Shown in pieces: positions 44,201 through 57,359 of a stretch of 64,000 nt of DNA. Position 1 is the first letter of the stretch. Each line of letters begins with the position of its first letter. Origin of the DNA: Apodemus sylvaticus (Eukaryota > Chordata > Mammalia > Rodentia > Muridae); NCBI RefSeq assembly GCF_947179515.1, contig NC_067485.1, positions 3,114,154 to 3,178,153 on the forward strand, given 5' to 3'. The notes below the pieces were generated by a model. The model ran no database searches, had not been told where the DNA came from, and saw only the letters and a list, made by a program, of their open reading frames with translations. Made by a program: the position numbers and the translations under genes.

Positions 44201-45699
44201 CCTTGTCTCATAATGTTTCTTTTTATGCCAGGAAAATAGATTTTACTTTTTGACCAATTCAGTCAGTCTATTTTTTTTATTTTATTGATGCCATTAATAT
44301 TCTTGATTATTATTAAAATATATATTATTGTAGTTATTGTGTTGTTGATTCATGTTGGTTTTATTTGTTCAGTAGTACTTTTTTTTTTTTTTTTTAGTAA
44401 TTACGACTTGTATTTCCTCCCACCATCTCTCTTGGCCATGGTCAGAGAAAGAATTCTAACAAAATTATCATAAATTAACAAAATATACAGTACAGGAAAT
44501 ATATATTTCCAGCTTTCCTACCTTTGCCCTTAATCAGCATCAAGTGGGTACATTCTTCTTTCCAGTACCCATATAAGGTGTTACCCTGAACTGTGTGAGT
44601 TCACACTGAAGTGCAAACCAGGCTTTAGCCACTGAGTATGCAGTCTCTGCTCACTGGAGTTGGATATTATTGCTAAATACTATTAACATCACTAAATGGT
44701 TTAGCTTGCTCAAATAATTTTGCAGATTTAACAAAGAATTTAATGACACCTTTTATTTTATTAAAACAATCAAAGTGAAAATGGAGATCTAGACAGAATA
44801 CCATTGTACTGTCATTTATGATTTCAAGGATAAGTTATAAAACCCTCTCCTCTTGTTTAAAACTCATATAATATCAATGGAACCAAGAGTTAGTGATGAA
44901 TTCTGGAGATTCACCAATATCAACATTTTCTGGTTTTTAATACAAAATTTCTATAATGACTTTCGAATAATTCTGTTGCCCTTTCATAGATCAGTCTGCT
45001 TTGGCAGGGTGTCTCCCTTTTCAAGAGAGCACACTAAATGTACTAGTTACTCTCTATATTGGTTTGGCTTGTACTGAACTTGATGTGTCAAGGACAATAT
45101 TCCAAACTAATGCTCACAAACTGAGTCCATTGTGGTCTCAAATAGGTGGTTTCAAAATTTGTTATTCAATATCAATTAATCTTTTAAAATCATTAGGGAA
45201 GATTTTAGTACAATATGAAGAGGGTATTTATAGCTAAAACACATGAGTAAAGAGCGAATGTGCCATTAGCATTGGAATTCTCAGCTGAGAAATTGAACTA
45301 TTAGCAGATCCAAGACAGCAGAACTTATGTACCACACCCAAGATCAAAAGCAAATTAAAGATCAAACATTTCTGTAGCATTTGAAATATAATTTTTCCCT
45401 TTCCAGTAACATCATAAAGAACAATGGAGAGTTGTGGAGTAAGGAGAGGTATTGTCCTTTGTGTTCAGGTTCCTGTTCTTTGTCTGTGTGTGGCTTAACA
45501 AAAAGTATTAATAAGTATGTTTAGGAAAACTGACATGAACTGGGTTTTACATTTCATAATAACAGTCCATTTTGGTGCCTGAGAATTTTTGATACCAAAA
45601 ACAGAGAGCTTTATTTTACATGTGAAATGCCTCATGGTAGCCAGGACTTCAGCCCAGCAGAAATGCATGCAGAGCAGTGAGGTGCACATTAAGCCTTGT
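44201..45699. other. Intergenic sequence, no feature recognised
   Basis: About 1.5 kb of AT-rich sequence with a T-tract at about 44,378-44,396. The short frames have no known domain. Confidence 0.45.
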
Positions 45700-47540
45700 C
45701 ATGGTTTTAGAATGTGGAGGGTGTTCCTTGTGACTCCTTCCTGAACAATTCTTATATTCAGGGCATGAGCCCCATGATTAATTTTTCATTCTTTGATTGT
45801 GTAGGTTAGTTCATTATATGGAGGAAAGACATAGATTTTAATGTGTGTAGGGAGTTTGTACAGCAGACAGATGTTCAATGTGAGTTTTCTGACCATCTGA
45901 ACTGTGTGAGAATATCTGAATGGCTCTGAATCAGCAAGGCAGCTGTGTCCTTTGCCTCAGTGCTGTTCTTTCTGTTAATAACCATTTTCCTTTTGATTGT
46001 GTCTGTGACATAGAGCTCATAAATTATCTCACCTCAGGGGCCTAAATCATCCATTACTGTAACTAAGAGTGATGGAAATTCTCTTATTATTCCTACGTAC
46101 ATTTTACCACAGCTCATATGTTCCACTAAGGTGGTTGCTATCTACATTTCTTTGAGTTTCAAGAATGTGTATTGGTACCGAACATAGAAAAACATAGTAC
46201 AGATACCTGTCTATTAATTAGAGAGAGAATTAAGACTAGAATATTAATTCATCCCTGTGTTTGTAGGCAGACAATTGCTGTATGTGCAGCTTTGCTATGC
46301 ATATCTTCTTGCAGTAAATAGGACAGAAGTTCATGTTGCTAGCACATGCTCAGTGAACCCACTCTTCTGCCATGGAAGTCTTTAAGGTTGCAGCAGATGT
46401 ATAGTGATGATTGCTAGTCTCTTATCAATTCCTTACAAACATCTTGCTCTGAGTATTCAGTGGTGTTAAACATACTTAAACCTTAGAAGTTCCAAGACAC
46501 AGAGATCAGGAAGAACATCCTACCTCTATTTCCAGGTTCTTGACAGGATGTGAAAGGCAGTTATGAAGGAAGAATGATTCATCTTTGCAAAACATATCTG
46601 ATTCTTTGATGAGCCTAGGTATAGATAGAAATGTGTGGAGTGATTGTTCTTTAATACCAGCCCAGCTTGATGACCAATGATCCCATATCAGACTCGATAT
46701 GGTTTTAGACTGTAACATTATATTTCACATTTTATCTATTCCTATTTCCAGGTCAACTCTTATATTAGAACTTGAACCAATGAATTGTCGAGTTTTCTCC
46801 CAAGATATTCTAAAAATTTGTTTATTATGGAACTGAGGTTTCATAATTTCCTTTTTTTGATTGCCTGTTGTTATGGGATTTTAGTGAGGTTTCTTTTACT
46901 TAGACTAAGAGAATCACCAGTGAGCATTATATGGAGCTTCATCATCAGTATCATTGTGTTTTTCCATGCTTGTCTTCATAGGAGGCACGGAGATTTACTG
47001 GAGATAATGACTAGGATTAGTGAATACAAAGCCTCCTGGTGGAGTGGAAAATATTATCTTTTCGGGGAAAGACATAGGCTCAATGGTTGTTACTGAAAAC
47101 TGTCCATGAAGTGTTGATCTTTGCTCTGGGTCATCTCTCAGCATCATTCTCAAGCTAATATCTAATAATTATTGTTAGTGCTCAAAGCATGATAATGATT
47201 CTGTATCTTGTGTTTGATGGTATATAAGTAAGTGAAAGGATCTTCAGGTAAGGTAGCCTTTAAAGCCTGTATATTTGAACAAGAAACAGACAAGGTGAGT
47301 TCAAGGTGCCCCAGTAATGAGATGACCAATACTCAATATTAGATTACCAGTGGTTACTTGTTTTGAATCACAAGGGGAAAATCATGGCCTTACTACAGCA
47401 ATGATGAGAAAGATTCAGTCTTTTTGGCAAATCCTAATTCAAATCTAGAAAGCCCCTTGTTGACCAAACCATTCCACTAACTGGAACAATTTTGAAATAT
47501 TTGTCAGTGACTAACTGGGACTTAAAATTTTGAAGAATTA

Positions 47541-47725
47541 GGACTGGAGAGATAGCTCAGGTTTTAAGAGAGCACTGACTCCTCTTCCAGAGGTCCTGAA
47601 TTCAATTCCCAGAATCCACATGGTGGCTCACTGCCCCCTGTAATGGGACCCAGTGGCCTCTTATGGTGCTTCAGAAGACACAGTGTATTCACATATGTAT
47701 ACAATAAATAAATATTTAAAAAGTT
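47541..47725 (+). mobile_element. B2/B3-type SINE
   Basis: tRNA-derived body starting GGACTGGAGAGATAGCTCAG, with the box B-like GTCCTGAATTCAATTCCCAG segment, ending in an A/T-rich tail near 47,725. It is found only in copy 1 of the segmental duplication. Confidence 0.88.
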
Positions 47726-48084
47726 TTTAAGGAATTGGTAGATTGAAGGGAAGACTCCATGGGTTCAGACAGAGAAAACTTGGAGAGTTCAATAATGGAA
47801 AACATATCTAAAATAGTCTATGTAAGATATATTGTTATTGTTTTTAATAATGGGTATTCTCATGGTTTTTGAAATGCCTGCATAATGCAACTACAGGTGT
47901 TTTGTCAGTATGGATGGAGAAAATTTCACAATATGCCAATGGTAGATTAAGTGGTGAAGGCAATTAATGCTTAGTGATATGGAGAAGCACTTTACTTCAG
48001 GAACCTTCTTGAGAGGTTATTTTCTCCCAAGTACTCAGTCCCAAATACAGGTTCATAGGATCATCAAATTTACCTAGCTATGTG

Positions 48085-48140
48085 ATGTGGTGGTGGTGGT
48101 GGTGGTGGTGGTGGTGGTGGTGTGTGTGTGTGTGTGTGTA
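48085..48140. repeat. (GGT)n(GT)n microsatellite
   Basis: Twelve or so GGT units (48,086-48,120) pass directly into a GT run to about 48,139. Confidence 0.93.
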
Positions 48141-48683
48141 TTTATATTTTTACATATGTAGCAATAATAATTAAGAGGTCATGGATTTGAGAAGGAGTGG
48201 GAAACATGTAAAGATTGCAGGGAGAAAGGGAGAGGTACAATGATACAAATACAATACTCCTGTATGAAATTTTGAAAAAAAATAGCATGTACTAGTTTGT
48301 AAACTTTGAGAAAATGGACAGTTTAATCACTATATTTCAGATGTTCTTTTTTTTCCCTCTGGAAGTTGTTTTATTTCTTATTACATTATTGTCACATCAC
48401 TCTAAGTTATATGACCTATGGCACTTATTATAATATTGTTTGGAAGATATTAACAAATTGTTACAGGTGTCTGTCAATATACTTAAGGTTGATTGTCATA
48501 TGTGCATAGATTTATAAGACAGGGGATATTTGTTAGTGATGCATTAAAATAAAGGATTCCATAGAAAAACACTGAGTATGAAATCATATCATTTACATGA
48601 CTTGTTTCTTAAACTGGGTTTAATGAAGATTCAATGAATCTTTAATGAAGATTCATTGTTTATGCAGAAAAACACATGAGAGA

Positions 48684-48716
48684 GAGGGAGGGAGGGAATG
48701 AGGGAGGGAATGAGGG

Positions 48717-48779
<63 letters not shown>
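48684..48779. repeat. (GAGG)n-like and (TA)n microsatellites
   Basis: GGGAGGGAATGAGG repeats (48,684-48,720) followed by about 58 bp of pure TA (48,721-48,778). Confidence 0.95.
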
Positions 48780-48780
<1 letters not shown>

Positions 48781-50192
48781 CAGTTATTGTATAATGGAGG
48801 AGCATTGCTACAATAGGATACTGGAGACTAACAAATAAAACAGCTAGTAAGAAAGTACCTTCTTTTGTAGGTTTTAGTCACTGAAGTCTCATCACAATTC
48901 AGGCTATAGCCAATCCTCTTGGTTACCCCCAGAGTATGATTATAAGAACATATTTCTGAAGACATAACCTCTTTGAATAATAGAACATAGAAAAACTAAG
49001 CTGGTACTTTCCAGGAAACTTCATTTCAACTCTCTTGTTTTTTAGTTTTGGAATATGTTATACAAGCTAGTAGAGGAAAAAAAAAATAACATCAGTCATA
49101 TGAAGCTATGAACTCTGTGAGACACAATAATATTGAACCTGGTAATAAATACTCACTGGTGAAATACTGGCATGAATATTGTGAGAGGAACCAATCATTT
49201 TTTACTTATAAGATAAACCTATAACTGTCACATCATTGGACCAAGTACCTATTATTAAACAGATCATAGGATGCATACCATTATACTACTAAATGGACAA
49301 AATATTACATGGATTTCTAATACTTTATTATTATAGCCATAGGTTACTGCATCTCTTACCCCTTTTATAGATGTATCTATTCACAGTACATGATGATTAA
49401 CACTCATAATATTTGCAACCTTTCAAAATGCATAAAACAAGAAACGTGCAGAATGTTGAGAGGTAAATGGAGAATATTTGTCCCATATTCTCCTCCAAAG
49501 GCTGAGGGATCAATGTTGAAGGGCAGATGGGAAGAGTGTTACGATCCTGAGGCAGTTGATGAAAAGAAGGAAGTGTCTTTGGGACATAGCAGAACAGCTG
49601 CACAGATTAAATCACTCATTGCAAAATTATGCAGTAGACCTGTGTAAACCAAACCAGTATGGAGAGGTAGACATCTTACTGACATGTTGCTTTACTTGTA
49701 AGTGTTCAGAGCATTTTTTTCAACAATATCCTTCTGTTTACACACTATTTAATTGGTAAGAATTAAAACTCTCCTGCCTCTGCACCATGTTTTTGTCATA
49801 TGGATGTGCCCTTTTAGGAGATTTATGACATCTTAAAGAATTCCATCCTTTTGTAAATACAGGGTGACCTAGGAAGGCAAAAGAAAAAATACTTGCTGTC
49901 ACTTATCTTCTTGGACTTCTGGACTAAGCTTCATGTCTATATCCTAAGCACACATAAGACCCTAGACATTTAAGTGTTATTGCTGGGATAGTGAATTTGT
50001 GTTTCTGTTTTCTATAACTTTAGGTAAATATTGGCATTTACCTAAAGTTTAGCTAAATTAGAATTTTCCTGACTGCATTGTTTAGGTATATAGCTTTGGT
50101 GTTAAACATATAATTATTTCCTGGACTTTCATTTAGCTGAACCATACTGGTAGAAATGTCTTCTTCTTCTTTTTTTTTAGCTAAGTACCCCA
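48780..50192. other. Intergenic sequence, no feature recognised
   Basis: No gene or named repeat seen. An 85-codon frame at 49,390-49,647 has no familiar motif and no conservation evidence. Confidence 0.4.
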
Positions 50193-50347
50193 TTTTTTAT
50201 TGATATATTTATTTACATTTCAAATGATTTCCCCTTTTATGGACCCCCATTCCCCGAAAGTCCCATCAGTCCCCTTCCCTCCCCCTGTTTTCCCACCCAA
50301 CCCTTCCTACTTCCCTGTTCTGATTTTGCTCTATACTGCTTCACTGA
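50193..50347 (-). mobile_element. Very short L1 3' UTR fragment
   Basis: The minus strand matches the L1 3' UTR (as in 4,070-4,220), ending in an A-rich tail complement at about 50,193-50,215. It contains only ~150 bp, so 5' truncation is extreme. Confidence 0.9.
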
Positions 50348-51314
50348 GTAGAGGATTGCATAGTCGAGGCAGCAGAGTAGTAATCACAAACAGCAGTAAG
50401 ATTATGAATAGGAAAACTTCTGCATTACAGTAAAGGGGATGCTTTCACTCACCTCCAAAATCATGCAAAAGTGCCATATGAACTTTAACGTGTAGAACAT
50501 GAACTCACAGTGTAAAGAGGAAGAAGTCACATGATTCCTAATATTAAGTTGTGACTAATTTTGTTAGAAGTGCAGATTGTGGCCTGAAGTAGCAGTCCAT
50601 AATAAGAATGTGTGTGGCTAAGGAAAGGGTCTGGTTCCCTGAGATTCCCATTTTATAGAATTATTAGTGTGACACTATTTTATTTGTATTTTGGAGGAAG
50701 CCCAGACACCAATAGGCATAGATAGCTCAATAGCAGCATGGAGACTCTCCCAAGTATTATTTCTAGATGAACTATTGGAGTTTATTTCAACAAAGGAATA
50801 GTGTGTGTCCTTCCAATGAGAGACTCCATACAACTATAGTCTCTGCTGGTATGATCCTTTAGCCATGTACTGTGTGCTCATCTAGTAAGCTAGAAATATC
50901 TATGGTGGGATCCAACAAGCTCTTCAGGTTTCTTTCCCCTAGATAAATCTTTTTGCATTATTTCTTGAATTTTTTTCTTTCCCTCCTATTCCTCCTACTT
51001 TCTCCATATTCTTCTCCCATCCAGATCTACTGCTTTCCTGTTTCTCATTGAAAAACTAACATGTTCTAAGGGATATTAATAAAAAAAAATTAAGTAAAGT
51101 AAAATAAAACTAAAACTATCACATCAAATGTGGAAAGCACAAATTATCAGAATCAAATTTGCCTAACAGAAGCCATAAGAAACAGAGATCCACCAATTCT
51201 CCCACTCAGGGATTTCATAAACCACTAACTGGAAGCCATAAATTTATGCAGAGGACTTGGTACTGACATTTCCAGGCCCTAGCCATGCTTCCTAGTCTCT
51301 GAACTCAGATGAAC
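50348..51314. other. Intergenic sequence, no feature recognised
   Basis: About 970 bp without a recognisable gene; possibly contains an old degraded repeat. Confidence 0.4.
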
Positions 51315-51636
51315 ATTACTTTTTTCTTTTCTTTTCTTTTCTTTTCTTTTCTCTTCTCTTCTCTTCTCTTCTCTTCTCTTTTCTTTTCTATTTGTTTCTT
51401 TCTCTCTCTACCTATCTTTTTCTCTCTCTACCTTTCTTTCTTTCTTTTTCTTTTTTTCAGTCTTTCTTCATCTCCTTCCTTCCCTCCTTTCCTCTCTGTC
51501 TTTCTTTTTTCTTTTCCTTCCTTCCTTCCTTCCTTCCTTCCTTCCTTCCTTCCTTCCTTCCTTCCTTCCTTCCCTCCCTCCCTCCCTCCCTCCCTCCCTC
51601 CCTCCCTCCCTCCCTCCCTCCCTCCTCCCTCCCTCT

Positions 51637-51720
<84 letters not shown>

Positions 51721-51835
51721 TTCTTTCTTTCTTTCTTTCTTCTTCTTTCCTTCCTTCTTTCTTCCTTCCTTCCTTCCTTCCTTCCTTCCTTCCTTCCTTC
51801 CTTCCTTCTTCCTTCCTTCCTTTCCTTTTTCATCC
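51315..51835. repeat. 520-bp polypyrimidine tract (TTTTC, CCTT, CCCT, CTTT units)
   Basis: Nearly all C/T on the + strand: TTTTC/TCTTC units (51,318-51,390), mixed CT, (TTCC)n (51,518-51,572), (CCCT)n (51,573-51,632), (CTTT)n (51,637-51,740) and (TTCC)n again (51,770-51,830). The Ser/Phe-rich and Lys/Arg-rich translations are artefacts. Confidence 0.97.
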
Positions 51836-51889
51836 AGTTGAGAGTTGTTTGTTTTCTATTTGTTTGTAAACATCCTACTATTTCTGATG

Positions 51890-51951
51890 TTGTAGACATC
51901 CATCTTTAATCTGTGGTGATCAGAGAGCATGCAGGGAATCATTCTATTACA

Positions 51952-51996
<45 letters not shown>

Positions 51997-54110
51997 ATTT
52001 TTGGTTTCTATTGAAACTTGCTTCATGTCTGAGTATATGCAAAGTTCTGGAGAAAGTTTTATAAGGTGGTGGGAAGAAGGATTACTCTTTTATGTTTGGG
52101 TACAATGTTCCATACATATGTACATGGAGAAGGTTCCATGAGGTGCTGAGAAGAAGGTTTATTCTTTTGTTTTAGGATGAAATGTTTTATAGATATGGGT
52201 TAGATCCATTTGGTTTATAACTTCTGTCAGTTTTTCTGTGTCTCTCTTTAGTTTCTGTTTCCATGATTTGTCTGTTCATTGATGAGAGTAGGGTATTGAA
52301 GTCTCCCACTATTTTTGTGTGAGGAACAACGAGGTACTATTTTTGTGTGAGGTAAAATTCTTTGAGCTTTAGTAAAGTTTCTTTTATGAATGTGGGTGCC
52401 CTTACATTTAGAGCATAGATGTTCAGAACTGAGATTTCATCTTGTTAGGTTTTTCCCTTGATGATATGAAGTGTCATTCATTATCTTTTTGATAACTTTA
52501 GGTTGAAAGTTGATTTTATATTAGAATAGCTACTCCATCTTATTTTTCGTGACTATTTGCTTGGAAAATTGTTTTTTAGCCTTTTACTCTGAGGTAGTGT
52601 CTGACTTTGTGCCTGGGGTGAATTTCCTGTATGCAGCAAAATGTTGGGTCTTGTTTACATATCCAGTCTTTTAGTCTATATCATTTTTACTGGAGATTTG
52701 AGTTTATTGATATCAAGAGATATTAAGGAAAAGTGATTATTGCTTCTTATTTTTGTTCTTTGAAGTATAGTTATGTTTATGTGGCTCTCTTCTTTTTTGG
52801 TTTGTTAAAGAAGATTATTTTCTTGCTTTTTCTAGGGTGTAGTTTCCCTCCTTTTTTAGTGTTTTCCATTCATTGTCCTTTGAAGGGCAGGATTTATGGA
52901 AAGATATTGTGTAAATTTGTTTTGTCATGGAATACCTTGGTTTCTCTATCTATGGTAATTAAGAGTTTTGCTGAGTATCGTAGCATGGGTTGGCATTTGT
53001 GTTCCCTTAGGGTCTGTATGATATCTGTCCAGGATTTTCTGGCTTTCATAGTCTCTAGTGAGAAGTCTGGTATAATTCTGATAGGTCTGCCTTTATGTTA
53101 CTTGACCATTTTACCTTACAGCTTTTAATATTCTTTTTTTGTGTGGTGCATTTGGTGTTTTGATTATTATGTGACAGTAGGAATTTCTTTTCCAGTTCAA
53201 TTTGGAGTTCTGTAGGCCTCTTGTATATTCATGGGCATCTCTTTCTTTAGGTTAAGGAAGTTTTCTTCTATAATTTTGTTGGGGATATTTACTGGCCCTT
53301 TAAGTTTGAAATGTTCACTCTCTTCTATACCTATAATCCTTTGGTTTGGTCTTCTCATTGTGTCCTGGATTTCCTGGATGTTTTGGATTACGAGCTTTTT
53401 CCATTTTCTTTGACTGTTCTGTTACTGTTTTCTATGAAATCGTCTTCACTTGAGATTCTTTTTTCTGTCTCTTGTATTCTCTTGTTGATGCTTGCAGCTA
53501 TGACTCCTGACTTCTTTCCTAGGTTTTCTATTTGCAGAGTTGTTTCCCTTTGTGATTTATTTATTGTTTCGACTTCCATTTTTAGATCCTGAATGGTGTT
53601 TTCAATTCCTTCACCTGTTTGGTTGTTTTATGTGTAATTCTTTAAGGAAGTTTTTTTATGTCCTTCTTGAAGTCCTCTATCAGCATCATGAGCTGTGATT
53701 TTAAATCCAAATCTTGCTTTTCTAGAGTGTTGGAGTATCCAGGACTTGCTGTTGTGGGAGACCGCGTTTGGATAATGCCATGTCCCCTTGCTTTCTTTTT
53801 GTAATATTCTTGGAATTGATTTTTGCCATTTGGTTATCTCTGGCGTTAGGTGGTCCTACTGTCTCCAGCTGGAGCTTGTCCCTCTTGTGGACTTCCAAAC
53901 CTGTCTCAGTACCCCTGGGAGACCAGCTCTCCCCTGCCACAGAGGAATGTGGCTCAGCCTAGCTCCTGTAAGCAGATGGTGACTTGAAGGACCCTGTCCT
54001 AGCTGCTCTGCCACTCCTGTGCGCTCTGTGCTCCTGGCCTTGGTAACAGTCACTGGAGAAAAAATAGTGGTCTCACCTACAAGCTTGGGAGTCAAAGCCT
54101 CACGTGTCTT
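51890..54110 (-). mobile_element. Old L1 5' half (ORF2 start, ORF1, 5' UTR)
   Basis: The minus strand encodes the ORF2 endonuclease N-terminal region (about 52,700-51,890), then ORF1 (about 53,800-52,800, coiled-coil piece open at 53,388-53,579) and a 5' UTR-like stretch to about 54,110. Frames are broken throughout. An (ATT)n array (51,949-51,994) interrupts the left end. The 3' half is absent. Confidence 0.82.
51949..51994. repeat. (ATT)n microsatellite
   Basis: About 15 ATT units, in the old L1 fragment. Confidence 0.95.
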
Positions 54111-54815
54111 TTTATTGTAGAACATGTTGACATCAATAAACAGTGTTTATTAGTTGATGTGATGGTGTTGTAGTGTGTGTGTGTGTGTATGTGTGTGTGT
54201 GTGTGTTTCCTCTTTTGTTTTGCTGTTATGGGAGTATTTATTTTTTTGTGTGTGTGTGATTAATGACATTATCTTGAAGTTTTCCTTCTAGTACCCTCTG
54301 TAAGGCTGGATTTGGAGGTAACTTTTGCTTAAATATGGTTTTATCTAGGAATGTTTCTTTCTTCATTTATGGTGATTGAAATTTCCGCTGGTCAGAGTAT
54401 TCTGCACTGACATTCATGGTTTCTTAGAATCTGTAGCACATCTGTCCAGGCTTTTCTGAGTTTATAGTTTTTATTGAGTAGGCTGGTATAATTCTAATAT
54501 GTGTGCCTTTATATGATACTTGTTCTTTTCCTCTTGTAGCTTTTAATATTATTTCTTTGTTCTGTATGTTTAGTATTTTCATTATTATGTGTCAAGGTAA
54601 CTTTCTTTTGTGTTCCATCTTATTTGATATTCTGTATGCTTCCTATACCTTTATTGGCATCTTCTTTTCACTTTTGGAAATTTTTCCTAATTGATTTTGT
54701 GGAAAATATATTCTATGCCTTTGACCTGTGTTTCCTCTCTTTCCTCTATTCCTATTATTCTTAGAGTTGGCTTGTTCATAGTTTCTTATCATTCCTGGAT
54801 GTTTTGTTTTAGGAC

Positions 54816-54936
54816 GTGTCTTAGTCAGGGTTTGTATTCTTGCATAAAACATCATGACCAAGAAGAAAGTTGGGGAGAAAAGGGATTTTTCAGCTTATAC
54901 TTCCACATGGCTGTACATCACCAAAGGAAGTCAAGA

Positions 54937-54991
<55 letters not shown>

Positions 54992-55267
54992 GAGGAACTT
55001 GAAGGCAGGCACTGAGGCAGAGACCATGGTGGTGCTGCTTACAGGAATGCTTCTTCTGGCTTGCTCATCTTACTTTCTTATAGAACCCAGGAATACCAGC
55101 CCAGGAATAACACCACCCACAATGGACTAGGCCCTCACAGGCTTGATTACTAATAGAGAAAATGTCTTACAGTTGGATCTCATGGAGATCTCTCTTTCCT
55201 CAAGGGGGGCTCCTTTCTCTTTGAAAACTTTAGCTTGTGTCAAGGTGACACACAAAATCAGCCAGTA
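54816..55267 (+). repeat. Rodent interspersed repeat with internal (CA)n, in old L1 ORF1
   Basis: A block starting GTGTCTTAGTCAGGGTTTG and ending CACACAAAATCAGCCAGTACA interrupts the ORF1 remnant. It is a common rodent repeat type whose name I am not sure of (RMER1-like). It contains a CA run at about 54,937-54,988. Confidence 0.6.
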
Positions 55268-55999
55268 CAGGATGTTTTAGATTTAATATCTTTTAAATGA
55301 TGAATCTACTTCTTCCATCATATCTTTAAAGTCTGAGTCTTCATTCCATCTCTTGCATTCTGTTGATCAAGCTTGCCTCTGTAGTAATTGTTTGAATTGC
55401 TAAATTTCATTTTCATATTTCTCTCATTTTTTATTTTCCTTATTTATTTCCTATTTAAGTTTATAGATGATTTTATTTATTTCTTTCTCCTATTTGTGTT
55501 TTCATACATTTCTTTATGGAATTTATTCATTTTCTATTTAAGAACATTTATCATATTCATAAATGCTGCTTTAATGTCCTTTCCTTATGCTTTGGGTATG
55601 TTGGAATATTCAGAGTATGATATAGTAGGTTTGCCGTGCTCTAGTGGAGACATAGTATACAAACTTTTATTGGTTATCTGGTGTCAGAGCATGTAGTATT
55701 ATAAGGTTATAATTTTAGGTGTTGGTATCTGGTCTTCTCTATGCTGAGTGATTGTGTTGTTCCTTAATTTCTGTTTCCTTTCTGGTTCTTTGGAGAATGT
55801 TGTGGCTACAAGTGCCTGGCAGGAAATTATTCCAGGACTTGATAGGTATGACAACAGGGGCTTCCAGGTAAAATGTGCTTCTGAGTACTGTAAGCTGACA
55901 CTTAGGGAAGAAAACAGGGCTTTTCACTGGTATCTCTTGATTAATTCCATAATAATGAAGGCAGAAAGTGAGGAGAATTTACTGTAGATGGTCTGTTAC

Positions 56000-56940
56000 A
56001 GAGATTAGATGAGCTTGGGGTTTAGATTTGAAAGAATGGTGGGAGAAGTAAAGATCTGCAGTTGGCTTACCTGCTTCCCTACCAGAAGTAGACTGTGGTT
56101 CCTAAGGGAGTGCCTGATAGTGTTGGGTTTGGGTTAAATCAATGAATAAGTGGAGGAAAGATAGGCAGGACAATCTGTAAGATCCACTGGAGACTGGGGC
56201 AGTGGAGAAGGAAAGTTCTAGAAAGTCTTCTGGTATAGAGCTGGAGATTAAATTAGTGATTTTAAAAATTACTTTTCTTTTTTTACAGTCCAGATATTGC
56301 TCCCTGCTAGTTTACCCTTTCAAGTTCCTCATCCCATTCCTCCTCCACCTACCCCTTCGGGGCCTCAAGATCCTCAAGGGTGAGGGAGTATTCTCCCACT
56401 GAGGAGTAGCAAAAAGAGAGATGAAGTTCTGCAGGTAGCCTACTTCCTAGCAGGATTGGCTTATGTGCTCAGAGGGAGTGCTTGCTAGAGTCTTGAGGTA
56501 ATATAAAACAAGAGATTAGGGGAGATTAGGAGGATAATATCTCTGTAGATCACTGGAAATGGGTTGCTGGGAGGCTGCCTCAGATGTTCTACTGTATAGC
56601 TGAGGATGAGATTGTAATATTAGAGTTGAAGGAATATAAGGAAGGGTAAAGCTTTGCAGTTAGCCTACATACCTTCCTGTTAGGAGTAGCCTTTGGTTTC
56701 TCAGGGAGTACCAAATGGGATTTTGGGTACTAGGATACAGCAACCTGTGGAGGGAGAAAGATTGGAAGGATAACTATGTAGGCTAGGGATGCAGAGGTGC
56801 TGAAGAAAATAGAATGTCTAAGCATGCAGTATGCTACTGAACAAGGAACAAGCGTTGGGAAATTGATTTAGAGCACCTGAGGGAGAGGTGAACATCTGAT
56901 GTTATTCTAACTGCTTCCCAGACTGGAGTCTGGATTGTTT
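56000..56940 (-). promoter_or_regulatory. Tandem ~230-bp units in an old L1 5' UTR
   Basis: A landmark like (A)GATCTGCAGTTGGCTTACCTGC (+ strand) recurs at about 56,050, 56,420, 56,645 and 56,890. The first gap is enlarged by a ~140-bp insertion at 56,259-56,400. Each unit also has a GGGAGTGCC-like segment about 60 bp later. The units are strongly diverged. The position upstream of ORF1 fits old promoter monomers. Confidence 0.65.
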
Positions 56941-56947
56941 TAAAAAA

Positions 56948-57323
56948 GCAGTATTGCATTAAGTTGGAAAACCTTTACAAATCAATACATTTCTTGATTC
57001 AGCCAAATCACCAAAATTAAGCCAAGAGGCTAAGAAGCCAAACAAACCCAAAATATGTGAGGAGATTGGAAAAATATCATACAAATCCTTTCCACTAAAA
57101 ATAAGGTCTAGATCTACATGGTTTCCTAGTAGATTTCTACCACATTTTAAAAAAAGATATATAGTCCATCTTTCTTAAACATTTAAAAAAGGACAGAGAG
57201 AAAACAAACACTCTTGATTTCCTTCTACATTGTCAGTAACATGTTAATACGAAAACCAGGTAAACACTCAACAAGAAACCATAGAAGAAGGAGGAGGAGG
57301 AGGAGGAGGAGGAGGAGGAGGAG

Positions 57324-57359
<36 letters not shown>

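Larger units (their letters stand above)
45700..48560 (+). repeat. Segmental duplication, copy 1
   Basis: Blocks here match, in order and orientation, blocks at 58,770-62,430: 45,710-46,300 with 58,776-59,360 (shared text GGTTCCTTGT.., TGTGTAGGGA, TGTACAGCAGA), 46,515-46,550 with 59,595-59,630 (ACATCCT.CTTACC-like, TTTC.AGGTTCTTGA), and 48,290-48,460 with 62,175-62,350 (TTTGTAAACTTT.AGAAAATGG, ATATTGTTTGG). Divergence is considerable, and each copy has its own later insertions. No gene is recognised in either. Confidence 0.65.
54115..56940 (-). mobile_element. Second old L1 5' half with tandem 5' UTR units
   Basis: The minus strand carries the ORF2/ORF1 spacer (with a GT run at 54,170-54,205), ORF1 (about 55,690-54,260, interrupted by another repeat at 54,816-55,267), and a long 5' UTR with at least four tandem ~230-bp units (56,000-56,940). 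All frames are broken. Confidence 0.75.

Noticed and set aside
49390..49647. 85-codon frame in apparently single-copy DNA
   Set aside because: No recognisable motif, no splice or promoter context, and length within chance expectation.
51309..51899. Long Phe/Ser/Pro-rich (+) and Lys/Arg/Glu-rich (-) frames
   Set aside because: Both are translations of the polypyrimidine tract, open only because C/T repeats lack stop codons.
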